This document shows positions 43,739 to 55,759 of a stretch of DNA of 64,000 bases, piece by piece. The first letter of the stretch is position 1; the number at the start of each line of letters is the position of its first letter. The stretch spans positions 1,302,001 to 1,366,000 of the forward strand of contig JANEZZ010003061.1 of assembly GCA_026122225.1 (NCBI GenBank). Reading direction: 5' to 3'. Under the pieces are notes generated by a model. The model was not told the origin of the DNA. It saw only the letters and a program-made list of their open reading frames with translations, and did not search any database. The DNA comes from Heloderma charlesbogerti (lineage: Eukaryota; Chordata; Lepidosauria; Squamata; Helodermatidae). Position numbers and translations under genes: made by a program.

Positions 43739-46267
43739 ATCAATCTCAAGCTGCAATCCTGCTCCTTCAGTCTGTACTTCACCTTTGCCAGGGGGGTCAT
43801 AGACCCTCTTTCGGGAGAAGACTGAGCTAAAGTAGGAATTGAGCACTTCTGCCTTTTCTTTCTCATCTCTCATCATTTTGCCATCCTTATTTAATAGATG
43901 AACCACCATTTCTTTCCTCTGTCTTTTACTATGCATGCATCTGAAGAAAGCCTTTTTGTTGCTTTTAGCATCCCTCGCTAACCTCAGCTCGTTCTCAGCT
44001 TTAGCCTTCCTGATGCCATCCCTGCAGTTCTGTGCTACCTGCCTATACTTTTCCTTTGTAGCTTGGCCTTCCTTTTTCTGAGGCCACATTGGCTTCTTCT
44101 GTTGTCTTCCACCTTTTTTTCTTGTTGAAATTGTTTGCAATTGTGCCTTGAGAATTTCCTTTTTTAAAAACGCCCACCCATCTTGGACTCCTTTTCTCAT
44201 ATGAGTCGCTTGCCATGGGACCTTACTTATCATGGTTCCGAGTTTATTAAAATCAGCTTTCCTAAAATCCAGGGTACGTGTTTGGCTACACTCGGCTTTT
44301 GCTTCCTTTAGAACCAAGATCTCAAGTATAACATGGTCACTTTCCCCCAGAGTTCCCATAACTGCTACTTTATCCACTAAGTCATCTCTGTTGGTTAGGT
44401 TAAGTCAAAGATAGCTGATCCTCTAGTTCCTTCCTCTACTTTCTGTAGGAGGAAGTTATCCGCCACACAAGTCAGGAATTTCTTGGAGGGGCAAATTGTT
44501 TTGCAGAATTTATCTCCCAACAATTATCGGGGAAATTGAAGTCCCCCATTACTACTACATCATGCTTCCTTGAAGCATTGGCAATTTGCTTTTCAAAAGT
44601 TTCATCCTTATCTTCTCCTTGATTGGGTGGCCGGTAGTAGATTCCAACCATCATGTTCCTTTTATTCTTTGCTCCATTTATTTTAACCCAGATGCTGTCG
44701 GTGGGGCTATCAAGCTCATCCTCCTGTATATCTGTGCAGAGATGTGTATTTTTAACATATACTGCAACACCACCTCCCTTTCTGTTCCTTCTGTTCTTTT
44801 TGAACAGGTTATATCCTTCAATTGCTGTATTCCACCAAGTCATCCCACCAAGTTTCAGTTACACCTATCAAGTCATAATTTCCCTCCTGTAATAAGAGTT
44901 GTGTTTGTTTCCCATACTCTGGGCATTAGTATATAGACATCAAAGACCATGTGCTTTATAGTCTGGCTTTCTTCCTACATGTTTTTGAAGACTATTATTG
45001 GGTGCTATTAGAGCTGTTCTCTCCATTGTGGTGCATGAGCCTTTGTCCATTGTTACCTGCAACTTTATGTCTCCCCCTCCCATAGGATTCAGTTTAAAGC
45101 CCTCCTGATGAAGTTCTTCATGCTGTGGCAAAACACATTCTTCCCAGCCTCTGTGAGATGCAACCCATCCCTTGCCAATGGTCCATCTTTCAGAAAGTAT
45201 AGCCCATGGTCCCAGAATCCAAATTTCTTGCATTGGCACCACCTTCATAGCCAGTCATTCACCTGGAGGATTTTCCTTTCCCTTTCTATCCCTCTTCTAA
45301 CTACTGGAAGGATGGATGAGAAAACTATCTGGGCCCCAATGTTCTTGAGTTTCCTTCCCAAAGCTTCAAAGTCTGACATGATTTTTTCGTAGCTCTGCTT
45401 GGCGGTATCATTTGTGAGATGAGAAGAAAGGGATACCCGTCAGTTGGCTTTATAAGTGTAGGCAACCCTTCAGTCACATCTCTAATCCGTCTTCCTGGGA
45501 GACAGCATACCTGATAACACTATGGGTCTTTGCAACATACTTGGGTTTCAATCCCACATAGCAAGGAGTCCCGACTACTACTACTCTTCTTTTTTTGTTG
45601 TAGGCCTTGGTTTTATTGCCTCTGCTTGACTGACATTCAGCCTCTTGCTTGTTCTCATGCAGGTTCCCCTGTAATTCTTCCTCTGCAGGCTGTCCTCCAG
45701 TCTCATATTCATGTATCTGGAAATGGTTCCATAGTTCCACTGCTTCCACTGGTGCAGAGTGGCTTCTAGTTCTTCTGCTCCTAACTGTTACCCTTTTCCA
45801 AGAAGTATCCTCTACTTCATTTTTCCTTGCTCAGCATTTTCCTCTTCCGACTCAGCTTGATGTTGCTCTTCTGGCTTCTGTACTTTGCTTTGCTGCTGTA
45901 GTTCCACCGTTCTGTCTAAGAACTCTTCATCTTCTCTAATTCCCTGGAGGGTTGACACTCGCTGCTCCAGTCCTATTACCTTTTCTTCCAACATTGTAAT
46001 CAACTTGCACGTATAGGCGATGTTAATCTCAGGCAAGAAAACAAACATTACACACACCTTGCAGGTCACCACCACTGGAGAATCTTTTCTTTCTATAGTC
46101 TCTATTCCCTTTATGTTTCTAGCTTTCTTATTGTATTGGGATAGCCTGTGCTTTGTCCTCTATTCACTGAAGATTAACAACAGAGTCCCAGTGGTATGGA
46201 ATTGTGTGTTACAAGAAAAATAAATTTTTGAAAAACTGTTAGGGCCCTCTCTCTTGACCTCCCTCTG

Positions 46268-46700
46268 TCAAACTGCCCTGCCAAACTCCTGTTTTCTCTC
46301 CCTGTTTGCTCGCTATCTGGGAGCTTCCTTGCTTTTATAGCCTCTAGACCAGCTGGAGCAGCTTCCTCTGCTCTGCTCAGCTAGGAGACAGGGAACAGAC
46401 TGAAACTCCCCATCCACACAGCTGCTGGGAGTACTCAGGCCACCCCCCCTCAATAAAATTGGCGCTCTCAGGAGTGCATGGTGACTCAGAATGGTAAATC
46501 CCTGGGCTTACTCCAGCCCACTCACTGCTTTGCCTTTGTCTCCTCTTCCACTGCAACTCCCCTGACAAACTCCTGTTTGCTTGCCCTGTTTGCTCACTCT
46601 GATCGCTCACTCTCTGGGAGCTTGCTTGCTTGCTTTTAAAGCCCCTAGATCAGCTAGAGCAGCTTCCTCTGCTCTGCTCTGCTGGAAGAAAGGCAACAAC
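46268..46700 (-). repeat. Two-copy tandem 5' leader of the CR1
   Basis: Two ~130-150 bp blocks at about 46268-46395 and 46551-46700, spaced ~285-295 bp, share caaactcctgttt, ccctgtttgctc, tctgggagctt, ttgctttta-agcc and agagcagcttcctctgctctg. They lie immediately upstream of ORF1 in the CR1 orientation, the position of a LINE promoter. Confidence 0.75.
46331..46340 (-). promoter_or_regulatory. TATA-like element in CR1 leader unit
   Basis: The minus strand reads ctataaaagc within the inner leader unit. The outer unit has the variant tttaaaagca at 46631-46640 in the equivalent position. Function is inference from sequence and position only. Confidence 0.3.
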
Positions 46701-46828
46701 CAAAGGGCTATACCATTTTCCACTTTCTTGAAATTGTTGATAGGCCTTATCATCTACCAAAATATATATTAAAAAAGCTATTTCCAATTGACATCTTTTG
46801 GGAAAATTGAACCTTCACACACCCAAGT

Positions 46829-46930
46829 GACATTTATTTATTTATTACATTTCTATACTGCCCAATTGCCAAACCTCTCTGGGCAGTTCACAAAAATTAA
46901 AACCACAAGTACAGCATAAGAACAATATAA
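46829..46930 (-). mobile_element. L2 LINE tail
   Basis: tttatttatttattacattt, ctatactgcccaattgccaaa and ctctctgggcagttcacaaaaa are the antisense L2 3' end. No coding part attached. Confidence 0.72.
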
Positions 46931-47264
46931 AATACAAATTGGATTAACCTTAAATATTTAAACTGTTTGCAAAGTTCAGCCTCTGATACATGCTCTTTGT
47001 TTTCACAGCTTTCAGCCAATGCAAAAATAGCGACAGCAAATATACAAACACAAATCTTGATCAAATTCCTGCAAAGGATGACATACTTAATAATAAGTCA
47101 AAAATAATAGCCAGATTTATAAATATAATTCTCTCTCATCCACTAGGCATGCCAACTGAATCTAACACAAATGGTGAATCACTGCTTAGCAATCATAATT
47201 CTTTTTTTCTGACCACATTTAATTACTTGATTAATAGACTACACAATTTTTTTCAGCTGTAAGG

Positions 47265-47335
47265 CACATTTTTGTTTTTTGAACCACCCAGACAGCTTTG
47301 GCTATTGAGTGATATAGAAATGTAATAAAACAAAT
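47265..47335 (+). mobile_element. L2 LINE tail
   Basis: gaaccacccagacagctttg, gctattgagtgatatagaaa and tgtaataaaac match the sense L2 3' terminus with a few changes. Confidence 0.65.
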
Positions 47336-48364
47336 GAATTTCTGTCCTGCTGCACACATGGTCATTTCCTATTTTGAAGAGGTATTGCACAATTGCAGCA
47401 ACTTTCCTCCGATATAAATGTAAATATGTAATTGCTTTCCTGAATTTAACACATATTGGCAACATTCCATGGAATATGTGACTCCTTTACAACTGACATT
47501 CTCTGTGCTGACCATAAACTTTTGATTTATTTCCATGTTCTGCCCAACTACAGGTATTCGGTCACCTTCTTTGAACTTTCTAAGACCATTTATGTACAGA
47601 TATTATTTTATTATATTAATCTACTCAAAATTTTGGAAGTAATGTTTACCTGCATCTGAGCACACATAAATGGCAACTGTTTGGTAAATTAACTTAAATT
47701 TGAAACCTTTAATTAATATTTCTTTCTTCTGCACAGCGAGAAACATTCAGTAAGCAGTATTGCTAATTTTGGGCTAGAATGTTGCAAAAATAGTATCTAA
47801 CATGACCACTTTCTCCCACTACATTTTGTACCTGTATACCCTGCATACAGGATATACTATAATTCAATCTTATACAACAATTTGTTCAAACAATGTCATT
47901 GTTTGAACAAATTACTGAAGAATGTGTTGTTTGCTCCTCAGGTTGTTCAATGTCACTAAGTGATGTGACAGCTGTGGCGATTATACCTGCATGGCCACAT
48001 TTCAACAGAATAATTTCCCTTTACCCAAGGTTCCCAAACATGGGTATTTTGTCTCCTTATTTACTCCTCCTTGACCTCCTATTATACTGACTAGCAATAA
48101 TTTCTTGTCATTACCATTTGTTTTTGATATACCACCTCAAAGTGCCAGACTGTAGGCATGTGCTTCCAGAAACATGAAAAACTATCCAATAACCAAATCA
48201 CATGTAATGAGCTTTGCCAGCGAAAAGTACCAATCAGTTGCTAAGCAACATTTTGATTTAGTAACATGGAATGCACAGCAATGACATGCCAGTCCATGCT
48301 GTTGTAAGAGTTGTAATAAAGGGTCTTTTTTCAAACCCAGTGCAAGATACAGGTTTCTAATTTT
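47336..48364. other. Intronic DNA, nothing recognised
   Basis: A local inverted repeat (caatttgttcaaacaatg/cattgtttgaacaaatt, 47878-47912) is the only structure seen. No exon or family consensus. Confidence 0.4.
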
Positions 48365-48870
48365 TTTAAGCCCTAAATGGCTTAAGGCCAGGATACTTTA
48401 AGGACCCCTTTCCACACAAACCCACATGAGTATTCTAATCGGATGCCCTTCTGCTCCTGTGAGTTAAGAAACATTGTGGTGAGGGTGGGGGTGGCAGTCT
48501 CACAGCCACAGGGTGGCAAAGAATGGTTATTAACCCCCTTTCCTTCTGAGGTTCAGGAAAAAAAGCTAGGCATACAAATGTGGACACTATAGATACAGAT
48601 TCTTCCTCTACTATATAGCAATCTCTGGTGCTATAGACAGAATTTCTCTAACAGTCTATTTTGTGCCCCTGCCTACAAAGTACAATTAATTATCACAATT
48701 TTATTATTGATGTACCATCAGTATACAAATAATACACAATGGGTGCTGTTTTTATTCTTTATAACCAAGCTCGTACTTGAACATTTTTAGTGCCTATGAT
48801 TGGTAGATGCATTCTTGTTGGAAAGGTAGGGTACAACTAAAACAAACAAACATAAATAAATAAATAACTT
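48365..48870 (+). mobile_element. Decayed L2-like LINE 3' UTR
   Basis: It starts aagccctaaatggcttaagg-ccaggatactttaaggacc, a common L2 C-terminal/3' UTR block. It ends ggaaaggtagggtacaacta followed by aaacaaacaaacataaataa, a LINE tail. The middle is too diverged to translate. Confidence 0.55.
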
Positions 48871-51664
48871 CTTTTTACATATTCCAAACAGCGTACTTGT
48901 AGCTTTAACTATATTTCCAGGGTAAGGACTTGCCTCTCAGTGGCAACATAAAGCTGTTTAAAAACAAAAGTACCCTGAACTGCTCAGCTACTCAGTCAAC
49001 TTGTATTTATGTAATGAAAAATGAAAACCTTATTTTCAGAACCACCGAAGTCTAGCCTTAGATGCCCATGCCCCACTAAATAACTCCCCCTTATTTCATC
49101 ATCCTGCTCGTTTGTCAGTCTCTCGACTTGCCCCCTACCTAGTTCTGTCCACTGATTGTAGAGTTCAAGGCTTCTAGCCAGAAAGTGCACTACTTCCACA
49201 TTATGTACAGCACCTTGTGCATCACTGGCATGAAGCAGATGTTGTATATAGCAATGCAGTAGCAAAGATCAATGGTTTATTTGTCAGTAAATACAAGATT
49301 TCAATCCTGTGTTCACCTCCAACGCACAAAGAGGGAGGAGGCATTTACGGGTGGGAGGACTTTCTTGAAATCCCTCCAGGACCAAACTTGACTTTCAGAC
49401 CAAATGTTCTGTTCAAGTGGGGTAAGTGGTGGGGAGGTAAGGGGGTTGCAGTGGAAAAATTCGTGACATGTGGCACAAATATCCATGGAATACACACATC
49501 AGCAAATCACTGCAGATCCCAGTTTTGTATATTTGCACAATGGGATATAAAGCTATGAACAGGAAATGCCATGTGTGAAGCAGATCTAACATTCTAAAAA
49601 GCAACACCAGTCTGAGGAACAGTATTTAAAATGGATATTCTCTCACTACTTCCTCAACAATTCTTTTAAAATCCAATTAATAGAACAATTATTAGTTCTA
49701 ACAATTTAATTTTCTTTTCACTGTGAAGTGGAATTGAAATCCATTTAACATAACTATAAAGTGGAAGAATCAAACTAAAGACTACACTGAATTTTAATGT
49801 AATTTTAAATTAGGATATTTAAAATAACCAAGGTTAACATTTTAATTCTGTGATTCTTGTAACTTTAATCATAATCTTATTTTCATAACAATTCATGTCA
49901 ATTACTTTCATCATTTTGGCTTCTTTAATTTGGCTAGGAAAGAGTTTCTTGATCAGTTTTAAAGCTATTAATGTGGTTTTCTTTTTGATCATTGTATGGA
50001 CAGCTTTTAACGGTGTCTCTAACCTCCCTAAAAATGAATGGCTGTGCAGAACAACCAGCCATAAAGAACAAAGGCCAAAGATTGTGGAGGTGACACAGCC
50101 ACTTGGAAACAAGAATGCTGTATCAGTGGTTCAATTCAGTATTTAAACTTAATATCAAATAGTAGAGACACACACCAGCCAATCACTTATGTAAACTAGA
50201 AGCCATTCAAATTTCTACAGCACAATTAATAACATAATAGTGAAATAAACTGACCTCAAGATTCTGCTAAAGCCAAACTAAATAAAGCAACTTTATGAAT
50301 TATCTCAATTTTACTGTCTTAAAAAGAAATCTATTTTATTAAGGTAGACCAATGTTTGCGACTATTCAATATACCTGGGATGTGCAACATACTCAGTGAA
50401 TACTTGATTATTAACACACTAACAGAAACAAGATTTATGTGAGATCCTACAGAATCTCCCCTCTGTTACCTGTTAGGCCTGTCTAGCTAAAGAAGTTAAA
50501 AAGCAGAAACAGGAGGCAAAAAAGCCTCTGTCGTTCCTACAAACCGGGGCTTAGGATAGATGGAGGGCTCTGATCTTGGAGAACTCAATTTATAAAGTGT
50601 CAGTCCCTTAAGATTGCCCTTTTAAGCACATATTCTTCTAGCCCTTATTTATGTTCAAATATATATTAAGGAACAGCTCCAGATTTACTAAGGGATATTC
50701 GATCATTTAAACCAAGACATGGTGATGTAATTTTCTGCAAATAACTTTTGGCTTAAATTGGGGGAGGAAGTGGCAGAGTGAAAAGGTCTCTCTGAAACCA
50801 GGGGCAAGTTCAAAAAGTGTTGTTGTTTTTTTCAAAGTATATGAGGCTTACAGTTGGCAGTGGGCATTGGTGGGTTTTCTATTTTTTACTTTACTATTTG
50901 CAGCAACAAAAACAACTAGCAATGGAGCTCCTCAGTGGCTGCCTCTACCCCCCAAGAATGCCCCAGACATAGCATGATTCCAAATCATTCTGGGGAAAAT
51001 ATGGCAGCCATCAATGGCCGTTATCTTCTTTTTTTGATGGCATCACTTTTCCTACCACAATGATGCTGCATTTGGGGCATTCTGGGATGCGGCAAGGGGA
51101 TGGCTGTTGTGAGCTAGTGGATGCCAGTGACCTCTATTATTGCCACTGCCAGAGGGAGCAGCAAAAATTAAAGCTTTTAAAAAAGAGAAAGGTTCCCACT
51201 ACCAATGGTAAGCTCACCTCATTGTGCCACTGCCAGCAGTATGTCCAACAGTAAACTGACCTCAGAAAACTGCCCCTTGTAAAACATGAACTTACCACGG
51301 ACCTATGTAGAATAGCTTTTATTCATTATTACAAAAGTCAAAGCAGACACAAAAACTGGTTGTGAGAAATTTCAATTTCCCAGCATGCCTGCTCCCAAAG
51401 GTTATCTTTAGCCCTATCATACTAAGTGAATTGGATGGGAAGTTTTTTTTTGTCTGAATCCACCAAACTTCTAAGAAATCTCCAATTTTAGCCTGTTTTT
51501 GTGCCACCATATTTTGGTGAGTCAATGCACATCTAAGAGACTTATCCAGCAAGTGCATGACTGAAAGAATATGCTTAGATCACAAACTGCTGGGTTTGCT
51601 ACTACATAGGGTTTTGCTACTACAAGCAAATAATAGCTCCCTTGGCTAGGAGAACTTCTTGAGC
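48871..51664. other. Intronic DNA, mostly unrecognised
   Basis: The segment 50505-50625 shares words with 30236-30360 (see that entry). The minus-strand open frame at 48996-49265 has no domain I can name and no splice context. The rest is AT-rich and featureless. Confidence 0.35.
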
Positions 51665-52063
51665 TCTTTTTTTAAAAAAAATATTTTTATTTATTTTATC
51701 TTTATAAATGAAATAAACAATACCAAAATTACCAACAACCTGATCAATACTACAATTTCCCAGCAATACAATATTCTGATGAGGAGACCACAATAACAAA
51801 AAGAAAAGGAAAAAGAAAAAAAAAAAGGAAAAGAGAGGAGGAAAGGAAGTAAAGAAAAAGAAAAGAAGATTCTTTCCCCCTCCCTCCCCTTTAGAGAACG
51901 AAGTTTAAACTCCAATACCCCCCCGGCCTCCAATGCCATTCTATTTTAAAAACTATATCTATAACCTTAACAATCTTACAGTTTAATAAACAACCTTACA
52001 TTTCAATATCATATCATCAATCTTATATCAAAGAAACAGGTCTACAGTTCATTCCCAGTAGCC

Positions 52064-52104
<41 letters not shown>

Positions 52105-53130
52105 TGTTATATAATAATAAAACTTAAAATAAACCTTCAACAATCAGTAATATATTTTATACTAGATATATACATGCATGTACACAATTACCCTCAAACA
52201 ATAAATTTAAATACAGCATACCATATCTATTTTGAAATAAAAAATATAAAGAAAAGCAAGAAAAAAAAGAAAAATGGAAGAGAATAAACGAATATATGTA
52301 TAATCATTATCTTCTGACCTAGCCTGGATCATGTAGACTAAATACAAGCAGTTAACAAAGCTTGTTTAAAGATTCCAGTTCATGGGGTTGTAACAGAAAT
52401 CTCACACATTTTTACATTCAGCCATGCCTCCACCATTTCATGATTTAGAAACTTCTTCATCTGACCTTCAGACACTATACAAAGTGTAGCAGGATATTTT
52501 AAATAATATTGCAAGTTCATTTGTTTTGCCATATTTTTTGCTTTGATAAATTGCCTTCTTTTATTCGCTACCACTTTGATGTAATCTGGAAACAACATAA
52601 CTTATCTTCTTTCCAGGAAAGGCTTCCACCCTCTCTTGCCAAATGCAGGATGTAATTCTTTGTGGAGACTTTTGGACTATGATCGTATAGTCAGTCCCTT
52701 TAGCATTTGGCACATGAAATGCCTGCTCAATATCAAGTAAATAATCAGATGGGATAGGGAGTATCTCATGCAAAAGTTTATCCACAAAAATAGGCAATTT
52801 TACATCATTAGGCAGATTTTTAATCCCAATAATACATACATTGGATCTTTGCATGAAGGCCTCCAGTTGAGAAATTCTGTCAGAGACATTTTTAAAACAT
52901 ACTTGTGTCGTAGTTTCATTCCCTGCCATTCAATCTTCTAGCTCGTTAATTTTCGTCTCCATTTTTTGCCATGACGCATTAATTAAATCCACAGCTCCTT
53001 GCAAGGCAGTGATGGAATTTTGGATTAAATCCAACCTTTTGGCTTGCTCCATAAATTGCGAAGATAAAGTCTTTATCAGAGTAAATAATTCCCCTAAAAA
53101 ATTATTAAACCATTTCTACCCATGTTCTGG
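51665..53130 (-). mobile_element. L1-type LINE fragment: ORF1 without ORF2
   Basis: The minus strand encodes an L1 ORF1p-like protein in two frames. The first is the RRM-like part, with RISQLEAFMQRSNVCIIGI, LLDIEQAFHVPN and DYTIIVQKS. The second is the C-terminal domain, with YIKVVANKRRQFIKAKN, NLQYYLKYPATLCIV and FLNHEMVEAWL. The order and the 'NxxIxGI ... IExAHRVP ... Y.LxYPAxL' signature are those of L1 ORF1. After ORF1 there is ~700 bp of pyrimidine-rich and (TAA)n-rich DNA and then an A-rich end (51668-51710), with no endonuclease or RT. Either a half-LINE (HAL1-like) or an internally deleted L1. Confidence 0.7.
52064..52101. repeat. (TAA)n microsatellite
   Basis: About 12 ATA/TAA triplets (aataataataat...) inside the L1-type fragment. 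Confidence 0.95.
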
Positions 53131-53440
53131 CCCAGGGGCAGCTTAATAATTATGTTAAAAGCCCCCAAACAGTTTAGCAAAAACACAATTAATCAAACTT
53201 GTACAATATTTGGTGGCATTTTGGTTGATCGTAATTGCCCAACTGTATATTTTGGATTTTTCTCATGGACCAGCACAACTATCTTTGTTTTTATATGCTT
53301 TGGAAAACACCATATTTAGCCATTCAGGATGGAATCTACCACTAGATGATTTTATACCATCTGCAGAAGGACTTTGCATTCTGAGGGTTCCATCCCCTCG
53401 AGCCAATACACAGTTTGGCTTCAACTGATTTCTTATTTTT

Positions 53441-53653
53441 TTATTTTATTTATTACATTTATATCCTGCCTTTTTTCCTCAAGGAACCCAAGGTGGTGTT
53501 CATTAACCTTCTCTCCATTTTATCCTCACAACAACCCTGTGAGGTAGGCTGGGCTGAGAGTCTGTGACTGGCCCAAAGTCACCCAGTGAGTTTCCATGGC
53601 CGAGTGGGGACTAGAACCTGGATCTCCCAGCTCTCAGTCCAACACTCTGTTGC
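53441..53653 (-). mobile_element. CORE/MIR-like SINE (copy 3)
   Basis: Same body as the copy at 17553-17805: a tattacatttatatcctgcc 3' end, ccaaggtggtgttcatt, then ctcacaacaaccctgtgagg, ggcccaaagtcacccagtga, and ggactagaacctggatctcc containing the B box (GGTTCTAGTCC on the minus strand). The A-box part of the tRNA head is lost after ccaacactctg. Confidence 0.82.
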
Positions 53654-54640
53654 TACTGTAAAGGCTGTCATGTTTCTCTTTACTTCTGCCGTCTGCCTAC
53701 CCTGTGTTTCACCCAGAACAAGAGGAAGATCTGAGTTACATCCAGCCTCTATGTTTTCAGAAATTGTAGTCATCTATTGTTCCACAATGCTAGGTGTAAT
53801 CTGTACACCTACAAGTGACCAATTTATTCAGTCTGTAGTCTCCATTTTGAGACTGGGTCTAAACTGCAGACCTAATGGCCACAACATCGGGATTAAAATT
53901 TTGGATTCTTCTGTTCTTTCCCCATCTCCTGTTTTTTTGCATTGTTTTGTTTGACCACCTAACCTGATGGAGAACTCAGAAGCTTGCACGACAGCTTGTG
54001 ACATTTTGGTTTGTCCTAATAAAGATATTGCTCAGCTTTGGATTTTGAATATTACTGCTATAATTATGGACAGGTGGAGTTATGGCAATCAGGATTGGAC
54101 TAGCCAGATGAGAGGAAAGGAGTTCTGATGGTGTATCTATTTTATGCCAGGTTAGTTCATAATAAAGCTATCACCATTCATGACTTGGTCATGGATAAGG
54201 GAACTGACGGCTTGCATTGCCAAGACCTGGGAGGAGCGACTTCTCACAGCTATGTCTGCCTGGCTTCTGGTGCTGCAAGAAAAGAACACAGGTTGAAGGG
54301 CTGTGTCTGTATGTCGCCTTGGGTCTCTACTGTGTCCGCAGACACCTCCATTTGTGCCCTGCCCCTTCCGATTTTTAAACATTTTAAAATATTTTTCAAT
54401 TAAAAAAAGAAAATTAACTGGGAGGCTTGCATGGTGCAAAGCAAAGTGTCAGCCTCCAGCACCATTTTTATGTCTACCCTCCACTGCCATCTTTACCTCC
54501 AGCACCATCTTCATGGGCACAGAGGCAATCTTAGAAAATAAAAAGGTGAGTGCTGCAGCCCAGTGCTTTGTTTTGAAGAGTGTTGAACTGCCCTAAGAAA
54601 AGAGAAGGCTAAGTTGAGGGGTGAGTGTTTTGCATATGTT
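53654..54640. other. Unassigned, with a 3'-end-like repeat fragment
   Basis: 53960-54030 (cctgatggagaactcagaagcttgcacgacagc..gtgacattttggtttgtcctaataaagatat) resembles a widespread reptile repeat end (aaagcttgca...ttggtc-taataaaggtat), family not named here. The rest shows no recognised feature. Confidence 0.35.
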
Positions 54641-55430
54641 GTATGTGTTTTGCCTGGTGTTTTTAAACCTGGTGTGTGTGTGTGTGTGCGTGTGTGTGCA
54701 TGTATTAGCTGGCTTCTTTGTCTGCATTAGTGCGATGTGTATTTTGGATATGTTTGTGTGCGTGTGTATGTGTGTGTATGGTGTTTTGGGGGTGTGGTAT
54801 GTGTTTTGCCTGGGTTTGGGGGGGTGCATTTTGCCTGGGGATATGTGTGTGCATGTGTATTTTGACTGTCGTTTTGCCGTGTGTGTGTTTCTGACCATCA
54901 CCAGTTTGCCTTCCATGAACTATGTATGTGTGTTTGTTTGGGCTGGGGCATATATACATATATTTGGAGTGTATGCGTATGTGTATGTTGCCTGAGTTTT
55001 CCATGCATCTGTAGGGTGCGTGTGTGTGTGTGTATGTTTTGCCTGGGGCTTTTTGTCTGGGGTGGGGCGACTCCTGCTTTTTCTTTCTTATTTTATGGAT
55101 GGGTGTTTCGCTGTATGTATGAGTGTGTTTCTCTGAGCATTACCAGTTTGTCCTCTGTGAAATGGGTATTTTGTTGTAATTTGTGGGGGCAAATATGTGA
55201 TTCGGCATTTGGGGTTCAGACACCACCTCTGTCTAGTACTCAGTTTCTTGGACAAATTACTTGTCCCTTAGCCTCATTAGTTTTCCTTCTTTTAAATGAG
55301 TGTTGGATCAGAAAACTGAGGGTTCAAGAGAGTAGGTTTGTGTTTTGGAACTCAGACCTGACCTCTGCTTTGTACTTATTTTTAGGCATGTTTCTTTTCT
55401 CTTAGCCTTGCCAGTTTGCCTTCTTGCCCT
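54641..55430 (+). repeat. TG-rich tract with recurring MIR-core-like blocks
   Basis: 54672-55040 is a degenerate (TG)n/(TGTA)n tract in which gtgttttgcctgg recurs (near 54646, 54805 and 55038, with a variant at 54829). From 54885 onward a second unit recurs: atcaccagtttgccttccat (54898), attaccagtttgtcctctgt (55140), ctcattagttttccttcttt (55273) and cttgccagtttgccttcttg (55405). It recalls the MIR core 'gcctcagtttcctcatctgt'. In the third copy the preceding acaaattacttgtccc matches the MIR 'gcaagttacttaacc' position. Confidence 0.45.
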
Positions 55431-55679
55431 TAAAGCTCTAAGAGCTTGGGACCTGGGTACATAAAAGAACGGAAATGTCCACATCAACCTGCCTGTGTAC
55501 GGAGGTTACCTTTGGAGTCCCTCTTCTGGTGCACCGTCATCCAGGGTAAGGCAACTGGAGAATGGCAATAGGGGCTTCTGTGGTGCCCCAGCTCTGGAAT
55601 ACTTTCCCCAGGGAAGCTTGCATGGTGCCCACTCTAATGTCCTTTGGGTGCCAGGCAGAGACCTTTTTTATTTCTACAG

Positions 55680-55748
55680 GCTTTTAAGTAAGTCCAAATC
55701 AACTTAATGGGCCTTACTTTTGAATAAACATATATACGATTGCACCAT
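55680..55748. repeat. Palindromic MITE, partial
   Basis: taagtccaaatcaacttaat, gggccttactttt and acatatatacgattgca are the right-hand part of the family at 15149-15236. Confidence 0.5.
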
Positions 55749-55759
55749 ACAAAACCTTG

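Larger units (their letters stand above)
43739..46700 (-). mobile_element. CR1 LINE, 5' part with leader, ORF1 and endonuclease
   Basis: Minus strand, continuing upstream from the L2 insertion: the pre-RT linker (ADVLNSYFSSVF-like, MHSKRQRKEMVVHLL); the endonuclease with WWNTAIEGYNLFKKN, GGGVAVYVK, WVKI, MVGIYYRPPNQ and VVMGDFNFPD; an ORF1-like region (45474-46075) with a coiled-coil heptad segment (LEEKVIGLEQRVSTLQGI) and a VVVG...VGLKPKY segment; then a GA-rich, two-copy leader at 46268-46700. Several stops and frameshifts. This is one of the few near-full-length CR1 copies, since most are 5'-truncated. Confidence 0.87.

Noticed and set aside
48996..49265. 89-residue minus-strand open frame
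   Set aside because: Considered as a transposase fragment (PIF/Harbinger-like), but no catalytic or family motif could be identified.
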